The position numbers were made by a program, and so were the translations under genes. The notes under the pieces are model-generated. The model saw nothing but the letters and a program-made list of their open reading frames with translations, did not search any database and was not told the DNA's origin. DNA of 64,000 bases from Pseudogemmobacter hezensis (GTDB lineage: Bacteria > Pseudomonadota > Alphaproteobacteria > Rhodobacterales > Rhodobacteraceae). Numbering within the stretch: the first letter of the stretch is position 1; every line of letters starts with the position of its first letter. The stretch lies in contig NZ_JABJXT010000005.1 of assembly GCF_013155295.1 (NCBI RefSeq), positions 62,001 to 126,000 on the forward strand, in the 5' to 3' direction. This document shows, one piece after another, positions 45,717-54,607 of this stretch.

Positions 45717-45953
45717 ATGTCGCAAGAAATCCCAAGTTTCGGCTGTGTCACGCACAACCTCTATGCCGTTCGGTTGAATCGTGGGGGTCGGACGGAACTC
45801 TTGCTTGTCGGCGTGAGGTTGCAGACAGATCTGGGTCAGCATTTCGAATTCCTCTTCGACGGAGAAACCGCTGCGGGCGCGATTGTGCTTGCCCAGCCGC
45901 TTGACCTGCCCCTGAGCGGGACATCAGGGCTGTTGTCAGCCCTCATCGGTTGA
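45717..45953 (+). CDS. Small hypothetical protein
   Basis: The protein is 78 residues from ATG 45717, nine bases after GAAGGA. It contains VTHNLYAVRLNRGGRTELLL and GQHFEFLFDGETAAGAI. No family is recognised. The frame is open for another 500 bases upstream, but that part has low-complexity composition and no binding site. Its end overlaps that of the HTH gene on the other strand by 11 bases. Confidence 0.5.
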   Translation: MSQEIPSFGCVTHNLYAVRLNRGGRTELLLVGVRLQTDLGQHFEFLFDGETAAGAIVLAQPLDLPLSGTSGLLSALIG

Positions 45954-46431
45954 CCCTTCCCGATTTCCGACGGAGCTGAGCGCGGATGAAACGGACGGTT
46001 TCCAGCGGAATCCCGGTGCTCCCGGCGATTTCTTCGTCGGTGTGGCCCTGGCCAATGGCGTCCCCGATCCTGCCCCAGTCCAGCGGAAATGACAGATCAG
46101 AGCGGTTCGCGCCGCGCTTTGAGCGCGTGCGCGGGCTGCGCAGAACCTTCTCGATCTTTGCACAAGCCGCTTCGCTGATTTCTGTGGTGGAACGTGAGAT
46201 GTCGAGCGGAACGGCAACCTGGGGCAAGCCCCAGCTATCGACGAGCCGGATCAGTCCGAGCGGATCAGAAAACACCTTGGGGCGAGGATTGGTGGAAAGC
46301 CCAAGTGTGCAGTTTACCTTGTTGTCCAACGGTGTCGAAAGGGTGAGCCTGATCTCCCCATCCTGTACGAGCCTGTCGATATGGAGAAGGCGGCTGCGCA
46401 GCAGTTGTTCACGAAAGCGGATGGATGTCAT
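45943..46431 (-). CDS. Hypothetical protein with C-terminal helix-turn-helix
   Basis: The protein is 162 residues from MTSIRFREQLL; an ATG nine codons upstream is possible. The last 45 residues (DWGRIGDAIGQGHTDEEIAG, then STGIPLETVRFIRAQLRR) look like a helix-turn-helix of the sigma-70 region 4 or resolvase type. The first half is basic and unfamiliar. It may regulate the adjacent mobile-element genes. Confidence 0.55.
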   Translation of the reverse strand: MTSIRFREQLLRSRLLHIDRLVQDGEIRLTLSTPLDNKVNCTLGLSTNPRPKVFSDPLGLIRLVDSWGLPQVAVPLDISRSTTEISEAACAKIEKVLRSPRTRSKRGANRSDLSFPLDWGRIGDAIGQGHTDEEIAGSTGIPLETVRFIRAQLRRKSGRVNR

Positions 46432-47037
46432 GGTGATGGGGGGCAAGGCACACCTCATTGCATGGCGGTACGCTCGGCACCTGAAGGTGCCGGTGACGTT
46501 AGCCGCCGTTTCGGGCTGGGTCCGCTTGAGCCTGGTCAGAAGGACGTGTGCCGGACTGGGGATAGAGCGGAAGCGAGTCTGGATTATTGATCTATGACAC
46601 CATCACGGCACATTTAATATCATTTATCAACATAAACTATGAGATGTTGACCTTGGCTAATCGTTGTTAGGTGGTCGGCGCGTCGCCGACGGTGGCTGTC
46701 GCGGCGTAAAACAGTTGGTCATGGCGCTCCAGATTCATGATATTATTGACTAAAATGAGTTTGGTACATTTCAGCCTGGGACGCTTCTGCATTCGCTGAA
46801 GCCCGCCGCAGGTTCCATGCGAGATGACGATTGATGCTGTCCGGAAGTGGCGGATACGACCCGTAACGCCGAGGCTGCTGTTCGCCGACATCTGACAGGA
46901 ATCTGCGATCTTACAAGAATTGCCCATTGTCAAAAAATAGGTGGAAACGCGTAAGAATGGTATGTATTGTCAAGACGTGCAGGTTTTGCGCGAAACGTCG
47001 ACAATTCAGCAGACCATCCATCGGGAGGAGACCCGTC
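46432..47037. other. AT-richer non-coding stretch between mobile-element genes
   Basis: The part around 46590-46770 is clearly richer in A and T than its surroundings (for example TTTAATATCATTTATCAAC). It likely contains divergent promoters, and could hold a transfer or replication site. A possible 88-codon minus-strand frame (46667-46933) has no binding site or family match. No clear repeat array was seen. Confidence 0.4.
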
Positions 47038-47391
47038 GTGGGAGAACAGGCAAACCGGAAGCCTCATGTCGTGTTCGAGAGGATGGCAGCACAGCTGGTG
47101 AGGGAGGGAGCTGATGTGGAACTCATTGCCCGAGGCAAAAAGGGGACCCGGGACATCGATGGCTGGTATATGATGATCAGGCAACCAGACGGACGGCGCC
47201 TGCTCGTACTCACAGTGCGGGAGGCCAAGCTGAAGTTTACGCAGACGATTATCGCTGTGTTCAGAATGCTCGAACGCATGTCGGCGAAAGAAATTCTTGT
47301 ACCGCTCGAAGCACAGATTGAAACGGAAGGCGAACTTTGGGCCTTGCATGCCCGACTGAATGCTGAAGCTGGTACGCAAAGCGCAGGATAG
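47038..47391 (+). CDS. Hypothetical protein upstream of the tra operon
   Basis: The protein is 117 residues from GTG 47038, seven bases after GGGAGGAG, much better than the ATGs further upstream. It includes VFERMAAQLVREGADVELIA and DGWYMMIRQPDGRRLLVLTV. The beta-rich middle and charged helices resemble no family I know. Its position just before the tra promoter suggests a role in transfer or its control. Confidence 0.6.
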   Translation: MGEQANRKPHVVFERMAAQLVREGADVELIARGKKGTRDIDGWYMMIRQPDGRRLLVLTVREAKLKFTQTIIAVFRMLERMSAKEILVPLEAQIETEGELWALHARLNAEAGTQSAG

Positions 47392-47404
47392 CGGGAGAAC
47401 CGTG

Positions 47405-47424
47405 GATCGGATTACAATCCGATC
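47405..47424. promoter_or_regulatory. Inverted repeat upstream of the tra promoter
   Basis: GATCGGATT and AATCCGATC are separated by two bases, giving a 20-base near-perfect palindrome 14 bases after the previous stop. There is no T-run. It fits an operator for a tra regulator better than a terminator. Confidence 0.45.
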
Positions 47425-47466
47425 TGAAGGGTCGGCATCGAGATGATCGTTCCTCAGTTTTGACAT

Positions 47467-47494
47467 TTGATACTAAACGTCAACGAATCATATT
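47467..47494 (+). promoter_or_regulatory. Possible promoter of the tra operon
   Basis: TTGATA (47467-47472) and CATATT (47489-47494) are spaced 16 bases in an AT-rich part of the gap. A short palindrome GCAGGC-G-GCCTGC (47528-47540) follows in the leader of traA. The start point is not known. Confidence 0.4.
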
Positions 47495-47570
47495 GATTGA
47501 TTCACTCTGATCTGTAATGTGCGTCGGGCAGGCGGCCTGCTGACCACATCCCAGCTCCAGAGGTAACTCC

Positions 47571-47921
47571 ATGAAACTTTTGCGTTTCGCGGTGGCCGTT
47601 GCGGCCACCCTGCTTCCTGCTGCGGCAATGGCCGCAGGTGCCGGTACCGGCGTCGAGGCCGGTTTCGCCGGCATCACCACCACGCTCACGACCCTTCTCA
47701 GCGGTGCGGGCGGCTATCTGATCCTCATCATTTCGATCATCGTGGCGGCGATCACGCTGATGGCGACCGGTCGCTGGACCTTCGTCATCACGGCGGTCGC
47801 CGTTTCGCTCTTCCTCGGCTACGGCGTCTCGATCGTTTCCTCGATCGGCGGCGTGACTGCGACGATCGATATGCTCGCTGAAGCTCCTGTGAGCTTGCCC
47901 GTGCAGCACCCGGTTCTCTGA
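47571..47921 (+). CDS. traA: F-type pilin precursor
   Basis: The protein is 116 residues. A long signal peptide (MKLLRFAVAVAATLLPAAAM) is followed by two hydrophobic segments (GAGGYLILIISIIVAAITLM and FVITAVAVSLFLGYGVSIVS), as in F-type TraA and VirB2 pilins. Processing near AMAAGAG would leave a short hydrophobic pilin. It is the first gene of the tra operon and would be polymerised into the mating pilus. Confidence 0.75.
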   Translation: MKLLRFAVAVAATLLPAAAMAAGAGTGVEAGFAGITTTLTTLLSGAGGYLILIISIIVAAITLMATGRWTFVITAVAVSLFLGYGVSIVSSIGGVTATIDMLAEAPVSLPVQHPVL

Positions 47922-47987
47922 GCCGCCGGCCGCACGGCTTATCCCGTGCGGCCATTCCTGTCCTTTCCAGCTACATTCGAGGAGCAG

Positions 47988-48278
47988 ATGCAGGAGAACG
48001 TCGTCCGCATCGAACAGCGCCTTCAGGATCAGGCCCGCATCCTTCTCTTCCCAGTGGATGAGGGACTGGCCCTGCTCGCGCCTGCAGGCGTTGGTATTGC
48101 CCTGCAATCCGCCATCTCCGGGATCATCCTCGGTGTGATCAGCTACCTCTTGTGGAAGCGCCTGAAGGGGGAAGGCGGCCTGGAGCGGTTGCTCGCACTT
48201 CTTTACTGGTCTCTGCCCCGCGAAGTCGGCCCGATGAAATCCTGGCCCGACAGCTCCGTGACGATCTGGAGGGGCTGA
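47988..48278 (+). CDS. traL: Pilus assembly protein TraL
   Basis: The protein is 96 residues from MQENVVRIEQ, after a GAGGAG; a GTG at 47946 would give a longer form. It has one broad membrane segment (GIALQSAISGIILGVISYLLW) and the family end LLYWSLPREVGPMKSWPDSS. TraL is a small inner-membrane part of F-type systems, similar to VirB3. Its stop overlaps the traE start. Confidence 0.82.
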   Translation: MQENVVRIEQRLQDQARILLFPVDEGLALLAPAGVGIALQSAISGIILGVISYLLWKRLKGEGGLERLLALLYWSLPREVGPMKSWPDSSVTIWRG

Positions 48279-48832
48279 TGGATTTCGCCACCCTCAGCCG
48301 CAAGATGAAGGCCGCACAGAAGGCGCGCAATGTGCTGGTGGTGCTGCTGGCGGTCTCGGTCGCGGGCAATTTCCTGCAAAGCTACCGGATCAGCCAGGAA
48401 AACACTCAGGTCGTGCTGATCCCTTCCCGGGTGAGCGACGGTATGGTGGCCAGGGGTGCCGCAGATATCCGCTATATCGAGGCGCTCGGCCTCGACGCCG
48501 TCTATTCCATGTACACGATCAGTCCGGGCACGATCCGCTATGGCAGGGATGTGATCGAGCGGATCGCCGCAGCCCAGGACCGGGCGCGGTTGCTCGAAAG
48601 CTATGATGACATCGCGGAGGACATCCGGTTGCGCCGGATCTCGACCGTGTTCCGGCCCGAGCGGATCGAGCACAACCTCTCCCGCCTCCAGATCGTCGTT
48701 GAAGGCAGTCTGGCAACCTATCTCGACACCACTGAAGTCTCGACGGGACCGCGCCGGATCCAGCTCAGCTTCGTCGAGGAAGGCTCCTCGATCCGGCTGT
48801 CTCGGATGGACTTGCTGGAGGTCGAGAAATGA
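48278..48832 (+). CDS. traE: Conjugal transfer protein TraE
   Basis: The protein is 184 residues starting in the traL stop, with GGAGGGG before it. It has a short cytoplasmic part, one membrane helix (ARNVLVVLLAVSVAGNFLQS) and a periplasmic domain ending IRLSRMDLLEVEK. TraE corresponds to VirB5/VirB8-like components and helps build the pilus and channel. It overlaps traK by four bases. Confidence 0.85.
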   Translation: MDFATLSRKMKAAQKARNVLVVLLAVSVAGNFLQSYRISQENTQVVLIPSRVSDGMVARGAADIRYIEALGLDAVYSMYTISPGTIRYGRDVIERIAAAQDRARLLESYDDIAEDIRLRRISTVFRPERIEHNLSRLQIVVEGSLATYLDTTEVSTGPRRIQLSFVEEGSSIRLSRMDLLEVEK

Positions 48833-49557
48833 ACCGCTCCCTGATCATCGCCGCGTTGATCGCGTCTCTGGCCTGGCCCGCGCTTGCGGAACAAAAGCTT
48901 TCGACCCGGCCGAACGGCTCGGTGCGGATTTCGGCCTCGGCCGGGGATGTGACGCGGATCAGCGTCGCCGGCGACCGGATCCGGCGCATCATCAAGGATG
49001 AGAGCCAGTTTCAGGAAATGAACGACGAGGCAACCGGCGACATCTTCCTGCGCTATGCCGGGGATCAGTCAAAGCTCGCCCCCGAATCCGGCTATATCAT
49101 CACCGAACGCGGGGTCACGATCAGCTACGAGCTGACCCCGAAATCGAACCTCGGCGCCGAGACGGTCATCATCACGGTCAATGGCTTGCCGGATCTCCCG
49201 GCAGGCACAACGAGCGGCAGCGCGGGCGCAAGCGGGCAGAGATCTGCGGCGGGTTTCGAGCTGGCGGCGGGTGAGGGCGGCGGGGGGTATGCCTCCAGCC
49301 TCGTTGCCTTCACCCGTGCGACCATCGACAAGCATGTCGCCGGGCGCGCAGCCCCCTCGCGCGGGCATGGCACCGTAGTTGCCTCGGAAACCGGCAGCGG
49401 CATGCGGGCCCGGGTGATCGTTGCGGCTGGCGGAGAGTCCGGCCGCTATGTCCGACCGCAGGATTTCTTCAACAGCAAGGTGCTCGCCGTCTGGGTCGAG
49501 CGCAATGATCTCGCGCCCAATACGCGGGCCTGGGTCGTGGTGGTGGAGAAACGCTGA
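48829..49557 (+). CDS. traK: Conjugal transfer secretin TraK
   Basis: The protein is 242 residues with a signal peptide ending ALAEQKLS. The first domain (SVRISASAGDVTRISVAGDR and IIKDESQFQEM) and the C-terminal NDLAPNTRAWVVVVEKR match TraK of F-type systems, equivalent to VirB9. It forms the outer-membrane core ring with TraV and TraB. Confidence 0.87.
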   Translation: MNRSLIIAALIASLAWPALAEQKLSTRPNGSVRISASAGDVTRISVAGDRIRRIIKDESQFQEMNDEATGDIFLRYAGDQSKLAPESGYIITERGVTISYELTPKSNLGAETVIITVNGLPDLPAGTTSGSAGASGQRSAAGFELAAGEGGGGYASSLVAFTRATIDKHVAGRAAPSRGHGTVVASETGSGMRARVIVAAGGESGRYVRPQDFFNSKVLAVWVERNDLAPNTRAWVVVVEKR

Positions 49558-50801
49558 TGGCTGAGGCACGCAAGCAAAAGCAATGGCTGATCCTTGGCAT
49601 CGCCGGTGGGGTGCTGCTCCTCATCATCCTGTTTCTCGGCCAGGTGATGAATGCCCGTCGAAGTGCCTTCCAGGGCATCGGCAGTTCCGGTCATGTCGAT
49701 GAGACAATCATCGCGGACCGCACCTCGCAGGCCTCCCCGGAACTGACCTGGGCGAGACAGAGCCGGACCGAGATCGAAAGGCTCAGCAAGACCGTGACCG
49801 AGCTGACCGCAAGTGTCACCGCGCTGACCGAAAGCCAGAAGGCGGAGATCGAGGCGATCCGCGAGCAATATGACGAGGTGATCGTCACCCAGCAGGCGGA
49901 AATCGACGCGTTGAAGACCGGGGACCCCGGAGGGGCGGCCGCAGCGGCACCGCCGGGTGCGGCTCTTGGTCCCAATGGCGAGAACTATGGCCAGGAGTTC
50001 ATTACCGGTGGCGGCCGCACGGCCGCACCAGGAAGACCTGGCGCAGGGGCCGCTGGCAGCGAGGCAGCCGTCCAGCCCTTTGGCGGTGGCTTCGCCATCG
50101 ACTTCTCGCTGACGCCGCTGCCGGAACCGCCGCCTGCGGCGCCGGATGACCGCTCATCCAGCGTCCATGTTCTCGGCTCGTATATTCCGGCCGGAAGCTA
50201 TGCCCCGGCGGTGGTGATCTCCGGTGTGGATGCCTCGACCGGCGTCGTCTCCCGCGACAATCCGGTCCCGGTGCTGGTGCGGATCACCGGGCCTGCCATC
50301 ACCGCAGCCGGCGGCGCGGGCGCAGGTCGGCGGATCGCGATCACCGGCTGCACCGTGCTCGGCTCCGCCATGGGCGATCTCTCCAGCGAACGGGTCTATG
50401 TGCGCCTGACCACCCTGACCTGCCTAGGGAAAGGCGATCAGGTGATCGAGACCCAGGTGGCAGGCCTTGTGGCAGGCTCAGGCAAGGCCGGCGTGCGCGG
50501 CCAGGTGGTCAGTCGCGAAGGCAACCTCGCAAGGAGTGCCGCACTCGCCGGCGCGCTTGGCGGTTTCGCCGATGCCGTCTCTTCGGCCGCCTCGATCGCA
50601 GGCTCGAATGATGGCGCCGAGACCGTGGGCTCGGTTCTGGCCGGCGCAGGCACCGGCATGCTGGGCGGTGCGGCCGGAAATGCCGCCGACCGGCTGGCCG
50701 AATACTACATCGATCGCGCCGAACAATATCAGCCCGTGGTCTCGCTCTATGCCGGGACCGAGGTCGAGGTCGTCTTCATGGAAGGAGTCTCGCTCAAATG
50801 A
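49557..50801 (+). CDS. traB: Conjugal transfer scaffold protein TraB
   Basis: The protein is 414 residues. It has an N-terminal membrane anchor (WLILGIAGGVLLLIILFLGQ), a coiled coil (TELTASVTALTESQKAEIEA), a proline-rich linker and the conserved C-terminal beta domain (VHVLGSYIPAGSYAPAVVIS). It is the VirB10 equivalent spanning both membranes. It shares one base with the traK stop and overlaps traV by four bases. Confidence 0.9.
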   Translation: MAEARKQKQWLILGIAGGVLLLIILFLGQVMNARRSAFQGIGSSGHVDETIIADRTSQASPELTWARQSRTEIERLSKTVTELTASVTALTESQKAEIEAIREQYDEVIVTQQAEIDALKTGDPGGAAAAAPPGAALGPNGENYGQEFITGGGRTAAPGRPGAGAAGSEAAVQPFGGGFAIDFSLTPLPEPPPAAPDDRSSSVHVLGSYIPAGSYAPAVVISGVDASTGVVSRDNPVPVLVRITGPAITAAGGAGAGRRIAITGCTVLGSAMGDLSSERVYVRLTTLTCLGKGDQVIETQVAGLVAGSGKAGVRGQVVSREGNLARSAALAGALGGFADAVSSAASIAGSNDGAETVGSVLAGAGTGMLGGAAGNAADRLAEYYIDRAEQYQPVVSLYAGTEVEVVFMEGVSLK

Positions 50802-51235
50802 GCCTTGCTTTGCATCCGGGCGCGATTTGCGCGCTTCTCCTGCCTCTTGTTCTCGCGGCCTGCGGCAGTGGCAATACCGAGAAGGATTTCCTCTGCCCGG
50901 CCCAGACCGGCGGGTCGCCCTGTGCCACGATTTCTGAGGCGGATCGCGGCGGCACCCCCCGGACGCAGCCGGTCGAGGAGCGGTTTGCCGACACGCTCGG
51001 CAAAGAGATGTCCCAGACCCCGCTTGCCGCCACCGGTGGCAAGGCCGGGGCAGGGGGTGCTCCCGGCGGGATGGGGGACGGTGGTCAGGCCTATGCAGCC
51101 GCGCAGTACCGGGTTCCTGAACAGGTGGGCACGCTCTGGGTCGCCCCGCATCTCGATGCGGACGGGTTGCTGCACGAGGCCGGGTTTGTCCATTTTGTCG
51201 TGCAGGAGGCCCGCTGGGCCTCGGGCAGGCCGTGA
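50798..51235 (+). CDS. traV: Conjugal transfer lipoprotein TraV
   Basis: The protein is 145 residues with a lipobox LAAC after a hydrophobic signal (ICALLLPLVLAAC) and a further cysteine pair (FLCPAQTGGSPC). The end RVPEQVGTLWVAPHLDADG is typical of TraV. It anchors the outer-membrane ring (VirB7-like). The segment around residues 75-95 is rich in glycine. Confidence 0.85.
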   Translation: MSLALHPGAICALLLPLVLAACGSGNTEKDFLCPAQTGGSPCATISEADRGGTPRTQPVEERFADTLGKEMSQTPLAATGGKAGAGGAPGGMGDGGQAYAAAQYRVPEQVGTLWVAPHLDADGLLHEAGFVHFVVQEARWASGRP

Positions 51236-53718
51236 TGGGGGCGTTCAAATCCTTCTTCGCAGGCCTTTTCGATGATCCCGACTGGTCGGAAGACGAGCCG
51301 CAATCGCTTGCCAGCGATGTCGTCGCGGAACTGCTGCCCTATCGCATCTATGACCCGGAATCCGAGCTTTACTTCAACGAGAACTCGACGGGCTTCATCA
51401 TCGAAGTGAACCCGGTCATCGGCGCCGATGATCTCGCCTCGAACCTGCAGGCGGTGATCAACTCGAACGCCCCGAATGGGGCCACGATCCAGTTCCTGAA
51501 CTGGACCTCGCCCGATATCGATGGCCCGCTGATCCGATGGGCGCGACACCGGCTGACCGGCGACGATCTGGTCAAGGAGATGGCGCAGCGGCGGATGGGT
51601 CACCTGCGGGCGGCGCGCTACGGCAACGACCATGTGATCAAGGCGGTGCCGCATCATCGCCGGGTGTTTGTTGCCTGCTGGCTCGACGGATCGGTCGACC
51701 TCAGCGGCCAGAAGGATCTGCGCAATTTTCGCAGAGCGCTCTACTCGGTCTTCGGCGGCGAGCAGTTCGTGCGCCACCTCGGGCCTGCGGATTTCGTGCG
51801 GCTGATGGGCGAGCTGCTGCATTGCCGGGGGCTCACCGGCATATCGCAGCTTGAGTACAGCGCCGAAGAGGCGCTGAACCACCAGTTGCCCGGAGCGGGC
51901 CTGCTGGTGCGCCGGGCGGCCATCGGTCTTCTCGGCGATCCACCCATGGCGGTGGCCAGTGCCAGTGTCCGACGCTACCCGCGGGAGTGGCAGTTCGTCC
52001 TCGGCATGCTGCTGAACGGCGTGCCGGAGCGCATCGCTGATCGCCCGGTCGGGCCGGTTCTGACCTCCTTCGCGCTGCGCGTTCGCTCGAAATCCGATGC
52101 CTCCGGTTTCTTGATGAAGAAACGGGCCGGGCTCCAGCACACCGCCAGCACACAGTTCGCGCGGTTCGCGTCCAACCTTGCCGAGAAGATGCAGGAATTC
52201 GACGGGCTCAACGAGGCCGTGGAGATGGGCGAAAAGCTGCTCGATACCGTGTTCACGGTCTCGGCCTATACGCTCGGCGGCATCGAGGATGCGCGACACG
52301 CGCTCGCGGAAATGGCGAAGATCTACCGCTATGCCGGGCTGGTGCTTGAGAACGATACCTTCGTCCAGCTCCCGATCTTCCTCTCGGCGCTGCCTTTTGC
52401 CGTCCATGGCAAGCGGATGGAAGATCTGAAGAAACTCCAGCGGATGAAGATTCTGAAGGCCGAAGCCGCCGCAGCCATGGCGCCGATCCATGGCGAATGG
52501 ACCGGCTCCGGCAACGGGCGTGGCGTGCTCCTGCTCGGCCGCCAGGGTCAGATCATGGACTGGGATAATTTCCTGTCCGACGGGAATTACAACGTCTCGG
52601 TCGTGGGCAAGTCCGGCGCCGGCAAATCCGTCTTCATGCAGGAATTGGTGACCTCGATCTATGCCGCCGGCGGCAAGGTGGTGGTGATCGACGACGGCTA
52701 TTCCTTCAAGACCACGGTCGAGATCATCGGTGGCAGTTTCGTCGGTTTCGACGGCTCGCGCGAGATCAGGCTCAATCCCTTCTCGATGCTCTCGGTCGCC
52801 GATATGGGCCGGGACGAATACCGCGCCGACGCCGTGGAATTGCTGACCCGGATCTTTGCCTCGATGGCTGCGCTCGGGGAGGGGGGCCAGTCCCGGGTCG
52901 AGGATCTCGAAGAAGGCTTTATCAGCCGTCTCGTCGGCGAGGTCTGGGACGAGAAAGGCCCGGCGGCCGAAGTCACCGATGTCTGGGAGCGGCTGAAGGC
53001 GATTGCCAGCGAGGACCAGCGCCTGATGGATGTGGTGGTCAAGCTGCAGGCCTTCACCCGCGGGGGGCCCTATGGCGCCTATTTCGCCGGGCCCGCCAAC
53101 CTGAAGCTCGACAGCGATTTCACGGTCTTCGAGCTTTCCGACATCAAGGGCCAGCGCGTGCTGCAGGATGTCGTTCTGCAGATGATCATGTTCCTGGCGA
53201 CTGAACTGATGTTCAAGACCGAGCGTGCCACGCCGGTTGCCATCCTGATCGACGAGGCCTGGGACCTTCTGCAGAGCCATGCCACGGCGAAGTTTATCGA
53301 AGGCGTTGTGCGCCGCGCCCGCAAATACACCGGTGCGCTGATCACCGGCACGCAAAGCATCGACGACTATTACGACAATGTCGCCGCGACGGTCTGTCTG
53401 CAGAACAGTGATTGGACCGTGTTTCTGGCCCAGAAATCCGAGACCATCGACCGGCTGGTGGCCGACGGGCGGCTCTCGGTTTCGCCCCATATCGCCGGCC
53501 AGCTGAAATCCCTGCAATCGGTACGCGGCCAGTTCTCGGAAATGGGCATCAAGGGGCCCGGCGGCTGGTTCTTCGGTCGGCTGTTGCTCGATCCCTTCTG
53601 CCTCGCGGTTTATTCCTCGAAAGGTACCACGGTCGAGAAGATCCGCCGCCTCCGGGGTCAGGGCTACAGCACGGTCGAGGCAATCCGCATCCTTGTCGAA
53701 GAGGGGGCGGTCGAATGA
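51235..53718 (+). CDS. traC: Conjugal transfer ATPase TraC (VirB4-like)
   Basis: The protein is 827 residues from ATG 51235 in the traV stop. It has the TraC N-terminal domain (LLPYRIYDPESELYFNE), Walker A VVGKSGAGKSVF (about residue 456) and Walker B VAILIDEAWDLL. It is the main assembly ATPase of the F-type channel and pilus. The length is normal for the family. Confidence 0.94.
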   Translation: MGAFKSFFAGLFDDPDWSEDEPQSLASDVVAELLPYRIYDPESELYFNENSTGFIIEVNPVIGADDLASNLQAVINSNAPNGATIQFLNWTSPDIDGPLIRWARHRLTGDDLVKEMAQRRMGHLRAARYGNDHVIKAVPHHRRVFVACWLDGSVDLSGQKDLRNFRRALYSVFGGEQFVRHLGPADFVRLMGELLHCRGLTGISQLEYSAEEALNHQLPGAGLLVRRAAIGLLGDPPMAVASASVRRYPREWQFVLGMLLNGVPERIADRPVGPVLTSFALRVRSKSDASGFLMKKRAGLQHTASTQFARFASNLAEKMQEFDGLNEAVEMGEKLLDTVFTVSAYTLGGIEDARHALAEMAKIYRYAGLVLENDTFVQLPIFLSALPFAVHGKRMEDLKKLQRMKILKAEAAAAMAPIHGEWTGSGNGRGVLLLGRQGQIMDWDNFLSDGNYNVSVVGKSGAGKSVFMQELVTSIYAAGGKVVVIDDGYSFKTTVEIIGGSFVGFDGSREIRLNPFSMLSVADMGRDEYRADAVELLTRIFASMAALGEGGQSRVEDLEEGFISRLVGEVWDEKGPAAEVTDVWERLKAIASEDQRLMDVVVKLQAFTRGGPYGAYFAGPANLKLDSDFTVFELSDIKGQRVLQDVVLQMIMFLATELMFKTERATPVAILIDEAWDLLQSHATAKFIEGVVRRARKYTGALITGTQSIDDYYDNVAATVCLQNSDWTVFLAQKSETIDRLVADGRLSVSPHIAGQLKSLQSVRGQFSEMGIKGPGGWFFGRLLLDPFCLAVYSSKGTTVEKIRRLRGQGYSTVEAIRILVEEGAVE

Positions 53719-54080
53719 AGCTGAGCCTCGGTCGTTTCATCGAACTGGCGCTGACTGCGATGATCAGCATCGCCGTCACCCTTGTTATCGTTCTTGCGAC
53801 GCAACCCGTCGGCTTGCCCACCGGGATCGTGACCATTGATGCGACCGAAGCGGTGCTGCGCTTCATCCAGGCCGGTGGCCGGGAGATGTCGGATGCCGAT
53901 TATGAACAGGTGGCTCTCGCCTGGCAGGCCGATCTCGAAGCTGCCATTGCGGAGTTTGCCCGCGCCAATAACGTGATCGTGGTGAACTCGGCGGCGGTCC
54001 TTGCGGGAGCGCCCGATATCACTGGCCTTGTGGCCGATCGCGCTCTGGCCGGTGCGAGCACGCGAGGAGACCTGCAATGA
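53715..54080 (+). CDS. trbI: Type-F conjugative transfer protein TrbI
   Basis: The protein is 121 residues and overlaps traC by four bases. A single membrane helix (ALTAMISIAVTLVIVLATQP) is followed by a periplasmic helical part with FARANNVIVVNSAAVLAGAP. In F, TrbI influences pilus retraction. The longer open frame upstream runs within traC and is not coding. Confidence 0.82.
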   Translation: MKLSLGRFIELALTAMISIAVTLVIVLATQPVGLPTGIVTIDATEAVLRFIQAGGREMSDADYEQVALAWQADLEAAIAEFARANNVIVVNSAAVLAGAPDITGLVADRALAGASTRGDLQ

Positions 54081-54607
54081 GGGCAGGACGCATTCTTCGC
54101 TGGAGCATCATCACCTGCGGCGCCGTATTTTGCCTCGCCGGGTTCTGGGCGCTGAACGCCTTGCGGCTGAACATCAATGCCTCGGATTCCATGCCGGACC
54201 ATGCTTACGTGATGTGGGCCTGGCCGAAGCTGATCTGGCGCGGCGCGGTGATCGCAGCAGATCCGCCCGAGGCCTATGCCGGACGTTTCGAGGGGCTGTA
54301 CTTCACCAAGCGGGTCGAGGGTCTGCCAGGCGACCGCATCTTCCATGTCGGCAATGCGGTCTGCATCGAGGCCAGGTGCTTCCCGCTGGCGATACGCGAT
54401 GGGGAGGTTTTCGACGCGCCGCTCCCGGAAGGTCTGATCCCTCCGGGCAGCTATGCCGCCTTCGGCACTTCCGACGATTCCCTCGACAGCCGCTACGCCA
54501 CAGTGGGCCTCTTTCCACGTGATCGCATCCGCGCGGTCGGTTTTGGCACCGATCTCATCCCTGAATGGAAGGAGTTGAAGGCATGGCTCGACGCCCGCGG
54601 ATACTGA
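54077..54607 (+). CDS. S26-family signal peptidase (RP4 TraF-like)
   Basis: The protein is 176 residues with an N-terminal membrane helix. The catalytic serine is in NASDSMPDHAYVMW and the lysine in YFTKRVEGLPGDRI. Such conjugative S26 peptidases mature the pilin or other transfer proteins. It lies between trbI and traW, a place common in F-type operons outside the classical F plasmid. Confidence 0.88.
   Translation: MRAGRILRWSIITCGAVFCLAGFWALNALRLNINASDSMPDHAYVMWAWPKLIWRGAVIAADPPEAYAGRFEGLYFTKRVEGLPGDRIFHVGNAVCIEARCFPLAIRDGEVFDAPLPEGLIPPGSYAAFGTSDDSLDSRYATVGLFPRDRIRAVGFGTDLIPEWKELKAWLDARGY

Noticed and set aside
46667-46933. 88-codon minus-strand frame in the AT-rich gap
   Set aside because: There is no ribosome-binding site and no recognisable sequence; AT-rich DNA in this position is more likely regulatory.
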